From contig OX422187.1 in the NCBI GenBank assembly GCA_949130485.1, forward strand, positions 5,374,659 through 5,438,658: 64,000 bases of DNA, in the 5' to 3' direction. The notes beneath the pieces were generated by a model. The model did not search any database and was not told where the DNA came from. It saw only the letters and a program-made list of their open reading frames with translations. Numbering within the stretch: the first letter of the stretch is position 1; every line of letters starts with the position of its first letter. Made by a program: the position numbers and the translations under genes. Shown piece after piece: positions 12,001 to 22,100 of this stretch. Source of the stretch: Agelas oroides. Taxonomy: Eukaryota; Porifera; Demospongiae; Agelasida; Agelasidae.

Positions 12001-15000
12001 TTTTAGTTAGATCATATGAGGTGAATTATTCACTCACAAATGTGTTAGACTTCATGTCTTAGTTAGATCATATGAGGTGAATTATTCACTCACAAATGTG
12101 TTAGACTTCATGTCTTAGTTAGATCATATGAGGTGAATTATTCACTCACAAATGTGTTAGACTTCATGTCTTAGTTAGATCATATGAGGTGAATTATTCA
12201 CTCACAAATGTGTTAGACTTCATGTTTTAGTTAGATCATATGAGGTGAATTATTCACTCACAAATGTGTTAGACTTCATTAGTTAGATCATATGAGGTGA
12301 ATTATTCACTCACAAATGTGTTAGACTTCATGTCTTAGTTAGATCATATGAGGTGAATTATTCACTCACAAATGTGTTCCTTGGGAACTCAACAAATCCA
12401 AAGACGACATCAAAGGGTTGACACCAAACAGTGAGGGTGCCAATGTCACAGACATCCATCCCTTCTGGTAGGGTCACTGTAAAGTCCTCATTAGTATAAC
12501 GACTTAGGCGAAACCGGCCTTGACTACTGCAAAACAAACATAATGCATGCAAAGTGTCATGGCAATGCTTTACACATTGTCATCACTATAATATAATATT
12601 AATGTACACATATTAAGAAAGAATTCCCCACTATGTGGCATAGATTGCAAGTTGGGATGTTTTGCACATACAAAGTTAATTTTCCACTGATTATGCTGAA
12701 GTTATTGCTTTGAGATAGAAGAAGATGGTAATCTTCTAGGTTTGGGAAGACCTCCAGCAGGTTTCATGTAACACATAGTCATTTGGTTCCAATACTCTAA
12801 CAAGTCCAAGGTGGTATTCATTGAATTTCTTCCTTGTGAGGTCTATGTACAATAGAATGTGTACTGACTTGCTCTGGATGGCATATTCAGGTTTTATGTT
12901 ACAGCATAATTACCTTATGCTGTTCCTAAGAATACATACATGTACATGACTGCAGGAATAGTAGTGAATGAATTAATTTCTTATCACTTACTCTCCAGCT
13001 GAAGAAGGGAGACGGATTATAGTACCTGGACTACCACGTGTTGCAGACACTCCAGGGGCATAGGAGTATAGGAACACCGCTGCAAAATGAGAATGTATTA
13101 TAAGGACCACATATTCACTACATTATTTTTGCATACAAGTATATAAGCTATTGGCATTCTCTCTTACCTACTCCTAAGCCATCATAGTTGAAGTCATTAA
13201 TAACAATGGTCCTTGCGTTGGGGAGAGTCACTGTTCCTGATATCCCATGAACATTGCTGTTTACGAACTGAAGACCACCTAGCAGAGAAGGATGATAAGG
13301 GTTGTAATCCATATATCACTGTATGTACTGTATACTTGCAGTAGTTTAGTACACAGAAGCCAGAAAACTAACTGGTTGGAATGGAGAGTACATACATAGC
13401 ATAACAAACCATTCTGTCATATGCAAAACATAGCACAATTGTGTGCAAGGATACTATTATGTCTAGGATGCGTTATGTGAAAGGAGTTAATGGTGACCAT
13501 ACATGCTTGTACATAACATAACACAATGCATATAACACAGTCTCAAGTTCAATGGTAGTGGACAACATGTTGCTGTCATTTGCCACAGAAGCAAAGGCTT
13601 TAATTGCCGAGCGCCTTAGCGCGAGGCTACTAATCTTGCAGTGCGTGTTCTCGGTTGGCGGGGTGTGGCCTTGACTTCCGTCCCGCTTTAGGAATGCAAG
13701 TAAAGGTGTGGCTTGTGCGCAAACATCCGTCCCGTTTAGGAATGCAATTAAAAGATCCTGTTTACAAAAAGTTGTCGTTCCCAGCGCTGTAGCGGCGCTA
13801 GTGGTCTCATTGTCGCGACGTCATAAAGTCAAAAAACCGTGATGAGAGCGAGGAAGAGCGAGCTAAGAGACTGACGCGAAAACGGAAGCGAAGACAGAGA
13901 GCCAAAATGTAGCCACTACCCCGTGAAGTCCGCGGCAAGATCGATGAGTACGAGAGAGCAGCGGCTAGCGAAGCAAAGAATGGCAGTATCGAGACACAAC
14001 CATATCCTAGCATTCGGTGAGGTGTTCGAACCTCGCTCACTTCCTTCCAACTCTTTCAACGTGCGCTTTGCCATCTTTCTCACACTTCGTTGCACATGGC
14101 CGTCGTATGTGCCACGCCTACGAACAGTTATGCACACGTGTCGCCTGTCAGTTCAAAGGTCATTGAGATGCGCGCGCGAGGCATACACTGCGAATACGTA
14201 CACCTAGTATAAAGTTTAATCATGGATGGCAAAGTAGTAGTACCTATATAAAACAATGTTTGCTATACAATAAATTTACTGGAGTTCTGAAAATGGTATA
14301 TAAGGTTACAAGCTACACCCTATAGTATAAATGAGTGTTATTTTTTAAGGGCTGTCTATTAGATTACAATTACTATACCAGGCATACAGTTAGTATACTG
14401 GGCATACACATAGATAGTCGATTAGTGGGACACTACTATCTATGGCATACAGTTATTTGACTAGGTATGCATATTATTGACGTCTTGGAAAGAAAAAAAG
14501 CTGTGTATAGATTCAAACTGGAATTGTGAAAATGTGTAAATGTTTTTAGCTGACTGTGTCAATGAATGGATAACTCCGGCAACTCCCATGAATGGAAGCT
14601 GTTCTGCACTGTCACATACAAACAGTCATTTCACTGAAATTTGTTTGGTATGGCAACTATTCATCTATTAAGGATTTTCAAAACACTGTACAATAGCAGT
14701 TTACTTCAATAAACAATAAACAACAGGCCCCTTTCTCTGCTGGTAAACTGCATGTGACCTTTTACCCCGAGTCAAGAGTATACAAAGAGCTACAGGAGAG
14801 TTTGTCTTGAGTGAGATATTTTTGGCACTAGGTAATGAACCAATATACAGTAATTATTAGATAATTCAAACCATATGCTATACTATCTATGCTCAAACTC
14901 TTTAGACCCTTCATCACATACTCGCCGCGAGTTAGACATTTGCCGAGAAAGGTCTGCATCTTTTGAATACAGGGGCACAGCCACGCTTTTCATACGCTTC

Positions 15001-15095
15001 CCCCCACAGTTAAGCTGTACGATACCTGCAGGTTGCCCGGTAGCCTCATGTATCTCCAGAGCTGCGAACAAGCAAATAACTAAGGGTAACAACAT
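2495..15095 (-). CDS. Skeletor-like DM13-DOMON-cupredoxin protein, copy A
   Basis: Coding exons in order on the minus strand: 15095-15026, 13278-13168, 13079-12992, 12526-12370, 11356-11324, 8051-7909, 7041-6903, 6693-6561, 6160-6050, 5258-5082, 3807-3614, 3551-3503, 3267-3092, 2638-2495. All join in frame (1725 nt, 574 aa). Residues 1-23 form a signal peptide (MLLPLVICLFAALE). About 24-142 is a DM13 domain (VHGISGTV, NFNYDGLG, LPEGMDVCDIGTLTVWC). About 160-330 is a DOMON domain (LQLSWRVD, GFGLSGS, DPTIAWVD). About 388-545 is the Skeletor-type cupredoxin module (GIAWYINGTLIPEL, YHPFYITDS, YYQCATHLNLGW). The His of YHPF with the Cys and His of CATH resemble a type-1 copper site, with Trp at the usual axial Met position. 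The last exon ends in a short stalk and a hydrophobic tail (VVASLLTVLLIAMVTLFL), as in GPI-anchored proteins. Copper or haem binding is inferred. No break was seen. Confidence 0.9.
3463..3502 (-). repeat. Perfect 20-bp tandem duplication of a 5' splice-site region
   Basis: Two perfect 20-bp copies (3463-3482 and 3483-3502; unit AGAAGTACTCTACAGTTTAC on the plus strand) abut the end of exon 12 of copy A. Each copy carries GTAAAC on the minus strand, so the exon has its used donor plus an identical one 20 nt downstream. Copy B lacks the duplication. Confidence 0.85.
5989..6042. repeat. (CA)n microsatellite beside exon 9 donor, copy A
   Basis: About 27 CA units lie a few bases beyond the 5' splice site of exon 9. 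In the transcript the donor GTATGTG runs straight into (GU)n. Copy B has a shorter array at the same place. Confidence 0.95.
6375..6410. repeat. Perfect 16-bp hairpin in intron, copy A
   Basis: Arm 6375-6390 (GTGCATGATGATGTCA), loop 6391-6394 and arm 6395-6410 are perfectly complementary. The hairpin lies between exons 8 and 9 and is absent from copy B. It could be a miniature element or an RNA hairpin. Confidence 0.8.
7575..7725. mobile_element. TA-flanked MITE, copy A intron 6
   Basis: Inverted arms of about 65 bp run from TACTGTATTCGAAG at the left to CTTCGAACACAGTA at the right, bounded by TA on both sides. Both arms contain the core AAGGGCGGGG or its complement. TA duplication and length suggest a Tc1/mariner-type MITE. 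It is absent from copy B. Confidence 0.75.
8376..9109. mobile_element. Non-autonomous DNA element with 5-bp target duplication
   Basis: The left end is CAGGCCTGTAGGCAGGA and the right end TCCTGGCTACGGGCCTG, flanked by ATAAT on each side (8371-8375 and 9110-9114). About 734 bp with no transposase visible. It lies in copy A intron 5 and has no counterpart in copy B, so it inserted after the gene duplication or was lost from B. Confidence 0.75.
9357..9945. mobile_element. Second CAGGGCC-ended DNA element with 5-bp target duplication
   Basis: The ends CAGGGCCGTAC and GTATGGCCCTG are inverted and flanked by ATTGT (9352-9356 and 9946-9950). About 589 bp. It carries a nested MULE-like MITE at about 9719-9837. 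Similar ends and target length to the element at 8376 suggest the same superfamily. Confidence 0.7.
9719..9837. mobile_element. MULE-like MITE nested in the CAGGGCC element
   Basis: Ends AGTCTCACAAGCCAGAC and GTCTGGCCTTGCAAGACTA are inverted, with further pairing of CAACCAACCCCAG inside. It belongs to the same family as 18401-18595, 38724-38832 and 42863-43632. The target duplication here is not clear. Confidence 0.6.
9975..10140 (-). mobile_element. LINE fragment
   Basis: The minus strand encodes ELSKGWWSVEVEEAV, matching the segment just after the endonuclease domain of the LINE relic at 35.7-37.0 kb (ELSKGWWSLEVEDAI). Only this short, stop-interrupted piece is recognisable. Confidence 0.6.
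10324..10762 (+). repeat. Duplicated ~100-bp segment with Cys-rich exon-like reading frame
   Basis: Two near-identical copies at about 10324-10425 and 10660-10760. Each has an acceptor-like TTTACAG followed by an open stretch reading CLFGCVGG, then CVTHCCNPNTY. The second ends at GTAAGAG, a donor consensus. The strand is opposite to the host gene. This could be a captured, duplicated exon of a Cys-rich protein; no parent gene is seen. Confidence 0.35.
11744..12369. repeat. 56-bp minisatellite repeating the exon 4 donor, copy A
   Basis: Eleven intronic units of about 56 bp (one shorter, near 12270) run directly into exon 4 of copy A. On the minus strand each unit contains AACACATTTGTGAGTGAA or a close variant, that is, the last bases of exon 4 plus its GTGAGT splice site. 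The true exon end (12370) is the twelfth instance. A matching array lies in copy B. Confidence 0.9.
13598..14215. other. Copy A-specific GC-rich insertion
   Basis: Aligning intron 1 of the two paralogues shows about 600 bp present only in copy A, bounded by TTAAT at both sides. It is richer in CpG than its surroundings and has two short direct repeats of CCGTCCCG followed by TTTAGGAATGCAA (about 13678 and 13731). Overlapping short frames exist on both strands but none is recognisable. Origin unknown. Confidence 0.45.
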
Positions 15096-15215
15096 CTTTC
15101 CACACTCACAGAGAGACCGACAGTATTGCAATTCACCAGCCACACCCTCCACAGTTTGCGTTGGCACCACCGGAAGTACTATTTTTGTTAGGGCCACCAC
15201 GTGACCTTAATCTGG
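15096..15215 (-). promoter_or_regulatory. Conserved promoter-proximal block, copy A
   Basis: Upstream of the copy A start codon, ACCGGAAGT (15169-15177, ETS-like) and CACGTG followed by ACCTTAAT (from 15198, E-box) are shared with the same positions upstream of copy B, inside otherwise diverged sequence. Conservation between paralogues is seen; factor binding is inferred. Confidence 0.45.
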
Positions 15216-15238
15216 CTTCGCTCGTAGTCTGGTTCCGA

Positions 15239-15815
15239 TACAGGGATTTTCCAAGTTCTTGCAACAGCGCATACCGTCAAAGATTACGCGCATGCGTTCA
15301 ATTCTGCATGCCGTTGAATTCAAATTTGAGACCAAGGATGCTCGTTCAAGCTACGAAGCATCGCGAAGCAGCGCCTACAGCGATGATCTCAGGTGGAGCC
15401 TTGTTTGGCAGAGAGAGGCTATGAACCTGTCCATCTGTACTTCCCTGAGGTAGAATATGACAAAGAACTGTGCTGGTTCGGTCAGTTTTCGAGAAGCTCG
15501 TTCGGATGGATAGGGTTTCTTGGCTACGTCTCCCGTTGTTCTGAATAGCGTTGTAATCCTGGAAACGGTGGACGGATCAACACACAAGTTACCAGCTACT
15601 TCTCGTACAGACTGGTTCATACCCTCTCTCTGCCGAACAAGGCTCCACCTGAGATCATGGCTGTAGGTGCTACTTCGTGATGTTTCGCAGCTTGAACGAG
15701 CAGTGGCCATTGTCCCAACAAGTTGACCTCAAATTTGAATTCAACGCCAGAATTCAACGCATGCGTGTAATCTTTGACGGTATGCGCTGTTGCAAGAACT
15801 TGGAGAATCCCTGTA
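15239..15815 (-). mobile_element. Tc1/mariner fold-back with transposase N-terminus
   Basis: TA-bounded ends TACAGGGATTTTCCAAG (left) and CTTGGAGAATCCCTGTA (right) begin inverted arms of about 180 bp. The right arm and centre encode, on the minus strand (about 15710-15440), an HTH of the IS630/Tc1 type (DLRWSLVRQREGMNQSVREVA, then CVDPSTVSRITTLF). The left arm repeats the start of that coding region in opposite orientation. The catalytic DDE region is absent, so it is non-autonomous. Confidence 0.75.
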
Positions 15816-15819
15816 CACA

Positions 15820-17090
15820 GATTTTCAAATTCGTTGTCGGAATGAGACTGAATGAAACTACGCATGCGCAGTTCAATTGACCCGGCTTACATTTTGGACA
15901 AGGTTCCTTTGCTATCTGAGATACAGAGAAGAACGATTGAGTCTCGTTGTGAGTTTTAAGCGCCGCAGATCTATGCAGAAATCGATAGTCTTTGTGAACT
16001 TGTATCTCGTTTCAAAGGTCAAAGGTGGATAGTAAAGCGTATGTGTTGTCTAGGTCTCATTCTGACAAAGGACTTGAAATTCGGAGTACTAGATATGTGG
16101 AGATGATGCACCTCCTCAGATGTCTTTTCTCAATAGCTGAGCACTTCCTCAAACAAGTAGAGGCAGTCAATCTGCCTGGGGAACTTGGATTTACCCCAAA
16201 TTTCTATACAAGCATGCATTCAGGCAGTATGCAGCACATCAAGGGAAAAGAGACCAAGTAAACATGGTGTCCGTATAGTATTAAGTAGTCAGTATTGAAT
16301 AGCGAATATGGGATACATTTCTGGCAGTTGTGTAGGGGGATTAGACTCCGACATCTCAGAGCAGCCCTCACAGGATAGGGCTATTTCATCAAACAACTAT
16401 ACACTCCCTGCGGAGGACATATTTTGGTTGCCCCCCTGGGACAGTTATCATGGCGTACGGTAGTACGCCATATGTAGGGATGACCCCGGAAAAAAATGGC
16501 CGCCACATTAAAAGTGCACAAATAACACGCTCGAAATGTCTTCGTTAGATTAGTCAAAGGCCTGTATGAGCCATATCAGGCATTATCGAGTGTTTTCATG
16601 AGCAAAAAGACTGTTAAGTTTGCTGGAAAGTATCGCTAAGCACCAGACTGGCAAGTCGCCAAAACGGACAAATCGTCTATCTTCTGACTTTCTTTCTTCT
16701 GCCTCTCACCGCGATAGCACGATAACGGCTGGAGCTTTTACAACGATTCAAACGCAAAACAACAGGATAAATCACTAGGTATTGCACCTGCCACTTATCC
16801 GTCTAAAAGAAAGAACTCAAACTTGTCGGCGATTCTCAGGTAATCTCACACTTACGCTAGCTGCTACACGCCATTTTGCTCGAATTAAATATTACTCATA
16901 ATTACGTCACCAGGGTTCAACTGAGCGCGCACGTGGTTCAGTACTTCGTAGAGAATTGAGCGTTGCAGTTTGCAAATCTGATTTCGTGGATCAGTTGACG
17001 TGGTTGTGCTGCACTTTACATCGAATGCAATATGCGTAATGTCCGCAAGAAACAGGACAAGCAGAACTACCTGCGAAACAAAGGGGGAAA
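15820..17090. other. Intergenic, nothing recognised
   Basis: Short open frames only (for example 16025-16261, plus) with no family signature. There is no clear element end. Moderate CpG content occurs around 16480-17000. Confidence 0.5.
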
Positions 17091-17093
17091 AAA

Positions 17094-17366
17094 GCGTCCA
17101 GTAATAATTACTGGAAGGACCCGGAGAAACACGGGCATCTTCCCGGGCGTCCTCCCATGCCTGTTATTGGAAGGACCCTGAGACGAAAAGGGCGTCCTCC
17201 CATGCCTGTTATTGGAAGGACCCTGAGACCAAAAGGGCATCTTCCAGGGCATCCTCCCATACCCGTTATTGGGAGGACCCTGAGAAAGGAAGGGCAGCTT
17301 CCCGCGTATCCTCCCATAGTAGTTATTGGAGGAACCCTGACAAAAAAGGGGCAGCAGCTCGTATGA
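17094..17366 (+). repeat. 57/45-bp tandem repeat with open basic reading frame
   Basis: Five diverged units, each built on CCTCCCATGCCTGTTATTGG followed by an AGGACCCTGAGA-type core. Units are 57 or 45 bp, so both strands stay open. The plus frame encodes a 19-residue repeat, PPIPVIGRTLRKEGQLPA in one unit, ending at a stop at 17366. A Pro- and Arg/Lys-rich repeat peptide is possible; a non-coding minisatellite is equally likely. Confidence 0.5.
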
Positions 17367-17369
17367 CTA

Positions 17370-18197
17370 ATTTGAAGGCTGCAAAAGCCAAGCTCAAGTG
17401 GTATAGACGGTACTATGCCAGCTAGTGTTTTAACCATCAAGTACTTCATATGACTTAGAACACTAGCCACTGATATTCAATTTTTTATTGTCAACTTTCA
17501 CATTTCAAATTTGCTTGTTATAGTCATTTACATGCATATAGTATACACATACAATGTTTACTGCGAGTTGATGGTAGCACTTTGGCTGGTGTCTTCTTAA
17601 CATCCTCCTTTTGTGTTGTGCCTGAGTCTTCATATTCCTCCAACGAAGCAAGTGGCAGCCTATTGGTAGCTTGGTATACTCAAACTCTAGTAGCACTGAG
17701 TCAACAGTGCATGGCTTCATTCCAAACTTCTGCACTAGAGGTGGCCACAGAACTGGCGGTTGTTCAGCTCCACAGACCCCTATGCGTTCGTTTCAAACCG
17801 ATTTAGACTATAGCTACTCACCATCAAACAGTTCTGTAATGGGGTCTTACGACTCAATACTCTGGTGACAGTCTATGGAGAGTTTTTCGGTGAACCCATT
17901 AGTAGTCCACGTGAAATGAGCACAGGATTTATAAGCTTGCATGCAAAGCCTTATTAAACTCATCTGCTTTTCACTTGGTTTTTATGAGGCTTTGCTTGGA
18001 CTGTACTTCTAAACCCCCCCGAAGTTTGATGTTTGGATTGACGATTTCACTTCAAAGCGTTTGAATTTATGACAATTCTTAGCTCTTTCTACTATCATAC
18101 TGTACACACCATGCATCTTCCCCTCGGCCTACCCTCCCATGTCACTTCTCTCTTACCATTCCTAAAAAGCAATACAAACAAAAAAAGAGCAGGAACA
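17370..18197. other. Intergenic, nothing recognised
   Basis: AT-rich sequence with short frames on both strands, none with a recognisable domain. No repeat structure was noted. Confidence 0.4.
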
Positions 18198-18893
18198 AGT
18201 CACAAAAAAGATTTCTGAATGAAAACAAGTGCATGTAGGGATGGAACCCTCAAAAACCAACCAAACTAGATGGGAATCACTCCACAGCCTTTTACATAAA
18301 GACAATCCATATCTGCCATGTTCAGCAGCAATAAAATTTCACAACATAACTTACTCCAACAGACCCAGCTCATGCACTCGACAGTTTCTGCATTCAAGAC
18401 TAGTCTCACAAGCCAGACCCTTTCCGTTCCACAGTGCAGATCGCTTTCAGTATCGGCACGCAGAGGAAGGCACTAAGAATCGTCATAAATGCTTTGAAGT
18501 GAAATTGTAAATCCAAACATCAAACTTCTTCCCTCTGTGTGCCGCATACTGAAAGCGATCGGTGCTGCGCAGAAAGGGTCTGGCTTGCAAGACTAATTCA
18601 AGACAGACCATACCTGCCATTCTCAGCATAGCAACTACATCACAGCCACCCACAACATAACTCACCCCCCATGCACATCAACATGCACTCCACACCCAGC
18701 ACTACCCATCCCACTGCCTTCCACAACCCTCCTATGAACACAACTAAAAAACACAAAGCATAGTTGGCAAAATGGCACAAGATGTAGGGATGGTGTGAAA
18801 TTGTTGTGGTGTCATTCCCATCTAGTTTGGTTGGTTTTTGAGGGTTCCATCCCTACATGCACTTGTTTTCATTCAGAAATCTTTTTTGTGACT
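18198..18893. mobile_element. Element with ~80-bp terminal inverted repeats
   Basis: About 80 bp at 18198-18281 are repeated almost perfectly in inverse orientation at 18812-18893 (both include ATGGAACCCTCAAAAACC or its complement). A second, unrelated MITE sits inside. No transposase is visible. Family unassigned. Confidence 0.75.
18401..18595. mobile_element. MULE-like MITE with perfect 9-bp target duplication
   Basis: Ends TAGTCTCACAAGCCAGACCC and GGGTCTGGCTTGCAAGACTA are inverted. ATTCAAGAC flanks both sides (18392-18400 and 18596-18604). Long TIRs with a 9-bp duplication fit Mutator-like elements. It is nested in the 18.2-18.9 kb element. Confidence 0.85.
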
Positions 18894-18894
18894 T

Positions 18895-19500
18895 TTTAGA
18901 ATACACTAAACCACAGGAAAGATATTCCCTCCAGCCCTAGGACAGATCAATCCCCCCTCCATCTCCCCCCAACAACAGGTGATTAGATGGGTTTCCAACC
19001 CCCTTAGGACAAATCAGTTTGCCCTATGTCCCCCCTCCAGACAGGTAACGAGAAGAGTTTGGATTCCCTTGGACGTCAATTACCCATTCCCCCCCCCCTC
19101 CTCTGGACAGGTAATAAATAAGATGGGTTTGGACCTCTTCAATTGCCCCATTTCTCCCTCTGGTAGTAGGAATTAAGTTAAGACCCCCTATATAGGACAG
19201 ATGAATTACCTCATTTCCCCCTTCCAGATGGGTGATGAGATGGGTTTGGATCCCTCATCTACCTCTCACAGACAGAATAATGAGATAATTATGCTGTAGG
19301 ACAGATAATCATCCAGCTCCGCTACTTAAAATTGATGAAGCCAAGTTTCTCATTCAGCACCACTTTTTAGGCTATGGATCATTTTACCATTACATTCAGG
19401 GTTTACCCCTTGACAAAGTACGTGCTCCAAAGTGCTGCATTTTGCAATATACATGACGATTGACTTGACATAAAACTGTTTGAACAAGTTTAATTGTAAA
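18895..19500. other. Pyrimidine/purine-patterned spacer
   Basis: A diverged series of segments, each mixing CCCCCCTCC-like runs with GATGGGTTTGGAT-like runs about 60-70 bp apart (18940-19260), looks like an eroded tandem repeat. No gene was seen. Confidence 0.4.
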
Positions 19501-19625
19501 GGAATTTAGATGTTATGAGGCGAAAATAGAGGAAAGTGAAAAGGCCAGCAGTCGCCAGGAGTCGAACCCAGGACACCTCTGGGTTGAGCTGCCAGTGCTC
19601 TTCCACTGATGGAGATTACCAGAGT
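19501..19625 (-). mobile_element. tRNA-derived SINE
   Basis: On the minus strand an A-box-like CAGTGGAAGAGCACTGG is followed about 35 nt later by a B-box GGGTTCGACTCC, then a tail GACTGCTGGCCTTTTCACTT running to CATAACATCTAAAT. The same tail occurs at 57.6 kb and the same head at 57.5 kb, which shows a repeat family, not a lone tRNA gene. Confidence 0.75.
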
Positions 19626-19718
19626 ACAAGGCTGTTTTAGTTGGATGATTTGCACCTCTTTTATCACAATTTATAGCAACAAGCTGATGTTTAGTTAGAG
19701 CTGGTATTACAGGTATCT

Positions 19719-22100
19719 TCAAAGGGCTTCTAGCTGTGGTTTAGGTTTTGTATGATATAGCTCATGAGTTTTCCATCTTTCCTTTTCTTCATCTGCTTTG
19801 AGAGTTTCAGCCAACTCTCTCTTGATCTTCTTGTAATACTGTGTTGCTTCTGGCACCGTGATCCAACCTAAAAGTGCTATGCAGGTCATTACGTCTGGTT
19901 GTGGATCTTTCTGTAAGTGGGTAACAGAGATCCAGTACCCTTGTAAGAAGGTAATGGCCACACCACATTCCACGGGCCATGTTGTTGTAGGGTTCGCTCT
20001 CTCCTCTGTATGGGAGGTAATGTTGCTTGCATGTTTTAAGCCATCTTATATAGTAAGGTAGAGGCTGAAATTCATTCTGGAGATGCTTATATGGCAGTAG
20101 TGTACTTGTCTGTCCATGATGTCCTATCCTTGGTGAGTTCAGTCAGAAGAAGTTGGTAGTCAGTGGTGTACGATCCTTGAAAGTCGGGGTCAATACTCCA
20201 TACTATTTTCATTTCATCTAGTAATCTTTTCTTAATAACTCTGTATGTTGTACAAGAATAGTCATGCTTTTTTCTTTACTCAGGCTTATGAATGTGTGTA
20301 ATTCTTCATCATCAAATTTAACCATCACGGTATTTTATGCCTCCATAGCAATAGCTTTCCTCCAAAAGACACCCAATTAATACACTCTATAGCTTCACTT
20401 GCCATGTGTTGTCAATGTTCATCAGATCCAGTGGTGGCATTAGGGTTTACACAGTTACTTTTGAAAGGCACGTGTTTGGAAAGAACTCTGTTTTCTTCGG
20501 CATGTACCCATTCAACATAATTACGCTTACTATGGTATTCAGCAAAGGATACTTGGATAATCTTCAGAAATTTTAATAGGCGAACCTTGCACATTTGCAC
20601 AAATGGACAGCTGGGTTGTTCAGCTGGGCCATTATCACCGATAAAAATAAACTCTTCCCTGAATTAGCTTTTCTTGCTGTTACATCTTCCTGCTTTAGAT
20701 AGCTTTTTTAGAAGTAGCATAACAGGAGATTCAGGCACTTAAACATTGTGTCTGGTTCAAAGAAAGATAGGGTTAACAAGGTTACTCCTTGTCCAGACCT
20801 AGTAAGAGATATTGAGCTCGTCACTTGAGTCTGTGGTGGTTCCGGTGATTTTAGTCTCCAGGAACAGAAGGTCATTGGAGTCAGGGCATTTGTTCTTGAT
20901 TGGTCCCAGGTATGGTCAGCAAGGATGTCACGCTTTCTCCAAGAATGCCCAGGGCGCTGCATGCACTGGAGGATGATCGACTTAGCATCCTTAGAGATTA
21001 CTAACGAAGAGGGCAGGTCTTGTGAAGCATATTAAATATGTGGATGACGTTAGCAGTTGAATAGTGGAGGTTTATGACTAACTGTTCCACTCCAGTACGA
21101 GGAGGTCTTATTAGTGAGAGTTTGGCCTTAGCATCTTTGCCAAAATGGTGACACTTTGACTGCATGCTGCCTCAGTGGCAGTTTTCAGTGTAGCTAATTG
21201 CAACATGATTGAGGAGCAAGTGATAGTAAAACTTTTTTGTTGCTTATTTCATGGTTGTAGCACTGTCAGCTGCTCTGTATAGAGTGCCTGCTGTGAGACG
21301 AGGATGAGCTTCCAAACCTCCTCCTCCTCTACTGAATTGCATGCAAACTCTCCAAATGCATACTCCATCACAGCTGATAAGTCTGGAAACTCATGTGCTG
21401 CTTGTGACCATGTCCTTCAGCAATTGTTTGAATTTCATAAACCTTTCTAGCTGAAATCACTCTCTCAGTTATGCGGTACAGCTGCTGAGCAGTCATGTCA
21501 TTCTTCACGATCTGTGAAGTTCTACAAACATCGTGGTATCGTGGAAGCTTGACCTTGAACAGACGTTTTACAGAAGTGGTAGCATATCGACTCTAGATAC
21601 CTTGTAGCTTGGTTGCAAACTTCACACTAGGTACCTCTGCAACCAGTCCTTTAACAACTTGTTTGTCTCAAGGGGTGTCCAGATAATCTAAAGCATTCTT
21701 AAAAAGATCTTACAGGCAGTCTGCGACTCTTTCGTTGAAAACCATTTCCTTTTTAACACTGTCTGTGATGGTGTTGAGAAGCTTCTCAATGTTAGGTCCA
21801 GTGTTATGAACCAGGAATGCCTTGCCATATATGTACACTTGTAGAACTTTGTGTTGAGGTGTTTTGCTTATAGAGTTCTCCTGACTTCCTCCTCTTTTTT
21901 GAACAGTCTTTTAGCATCTATGTAAACTCTGGCCACATCTTGTGTAGTAACAATCGGACCAGAGGACATGATAATGTTTTCTGCCAGCCAGGCAATGTGT
22001 GTTGCAAAGGTTTCACTTATTATTGGCACCTGCTTGAGTGTCTGGGAGGGCAGTAATGAGAGGTGTATTAGTGACCTAGTAATATACCACCTTTAGCTGG
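19719..22100 (-). pseudogene. Decayed protein-coding relic, family not recognised
   Basis: Minus-strand open segments with protein-like composition succeed one another, such as the one at 19719-19973 and one containing RNYVEWVHAEENRVLS at 20412-20600. They are separated by several breaks. I do not recognise the family. It could be an old gene copy or the coding region of an unclassified element. No terminal repeats were found. Confidence 0.4.

Noticed and set aside
11744-12369. Possible CRISPR-like array
   Set aside because: Units are contiguous 56-mers without variable spacers, in a eukaryotic intron, and derive from an exon boundary.
14883-15200. 105-codon minus frame as a separate gene
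   Set aside because: Only 15095-15026 is the signal-peptide exon of copy A; the rest is 5' leader and intron, and the frame is not kept in copy B.
19719-22100. Functional gene
   Set aside because: Open segments are short and interrupted several times, and no family was recognised.
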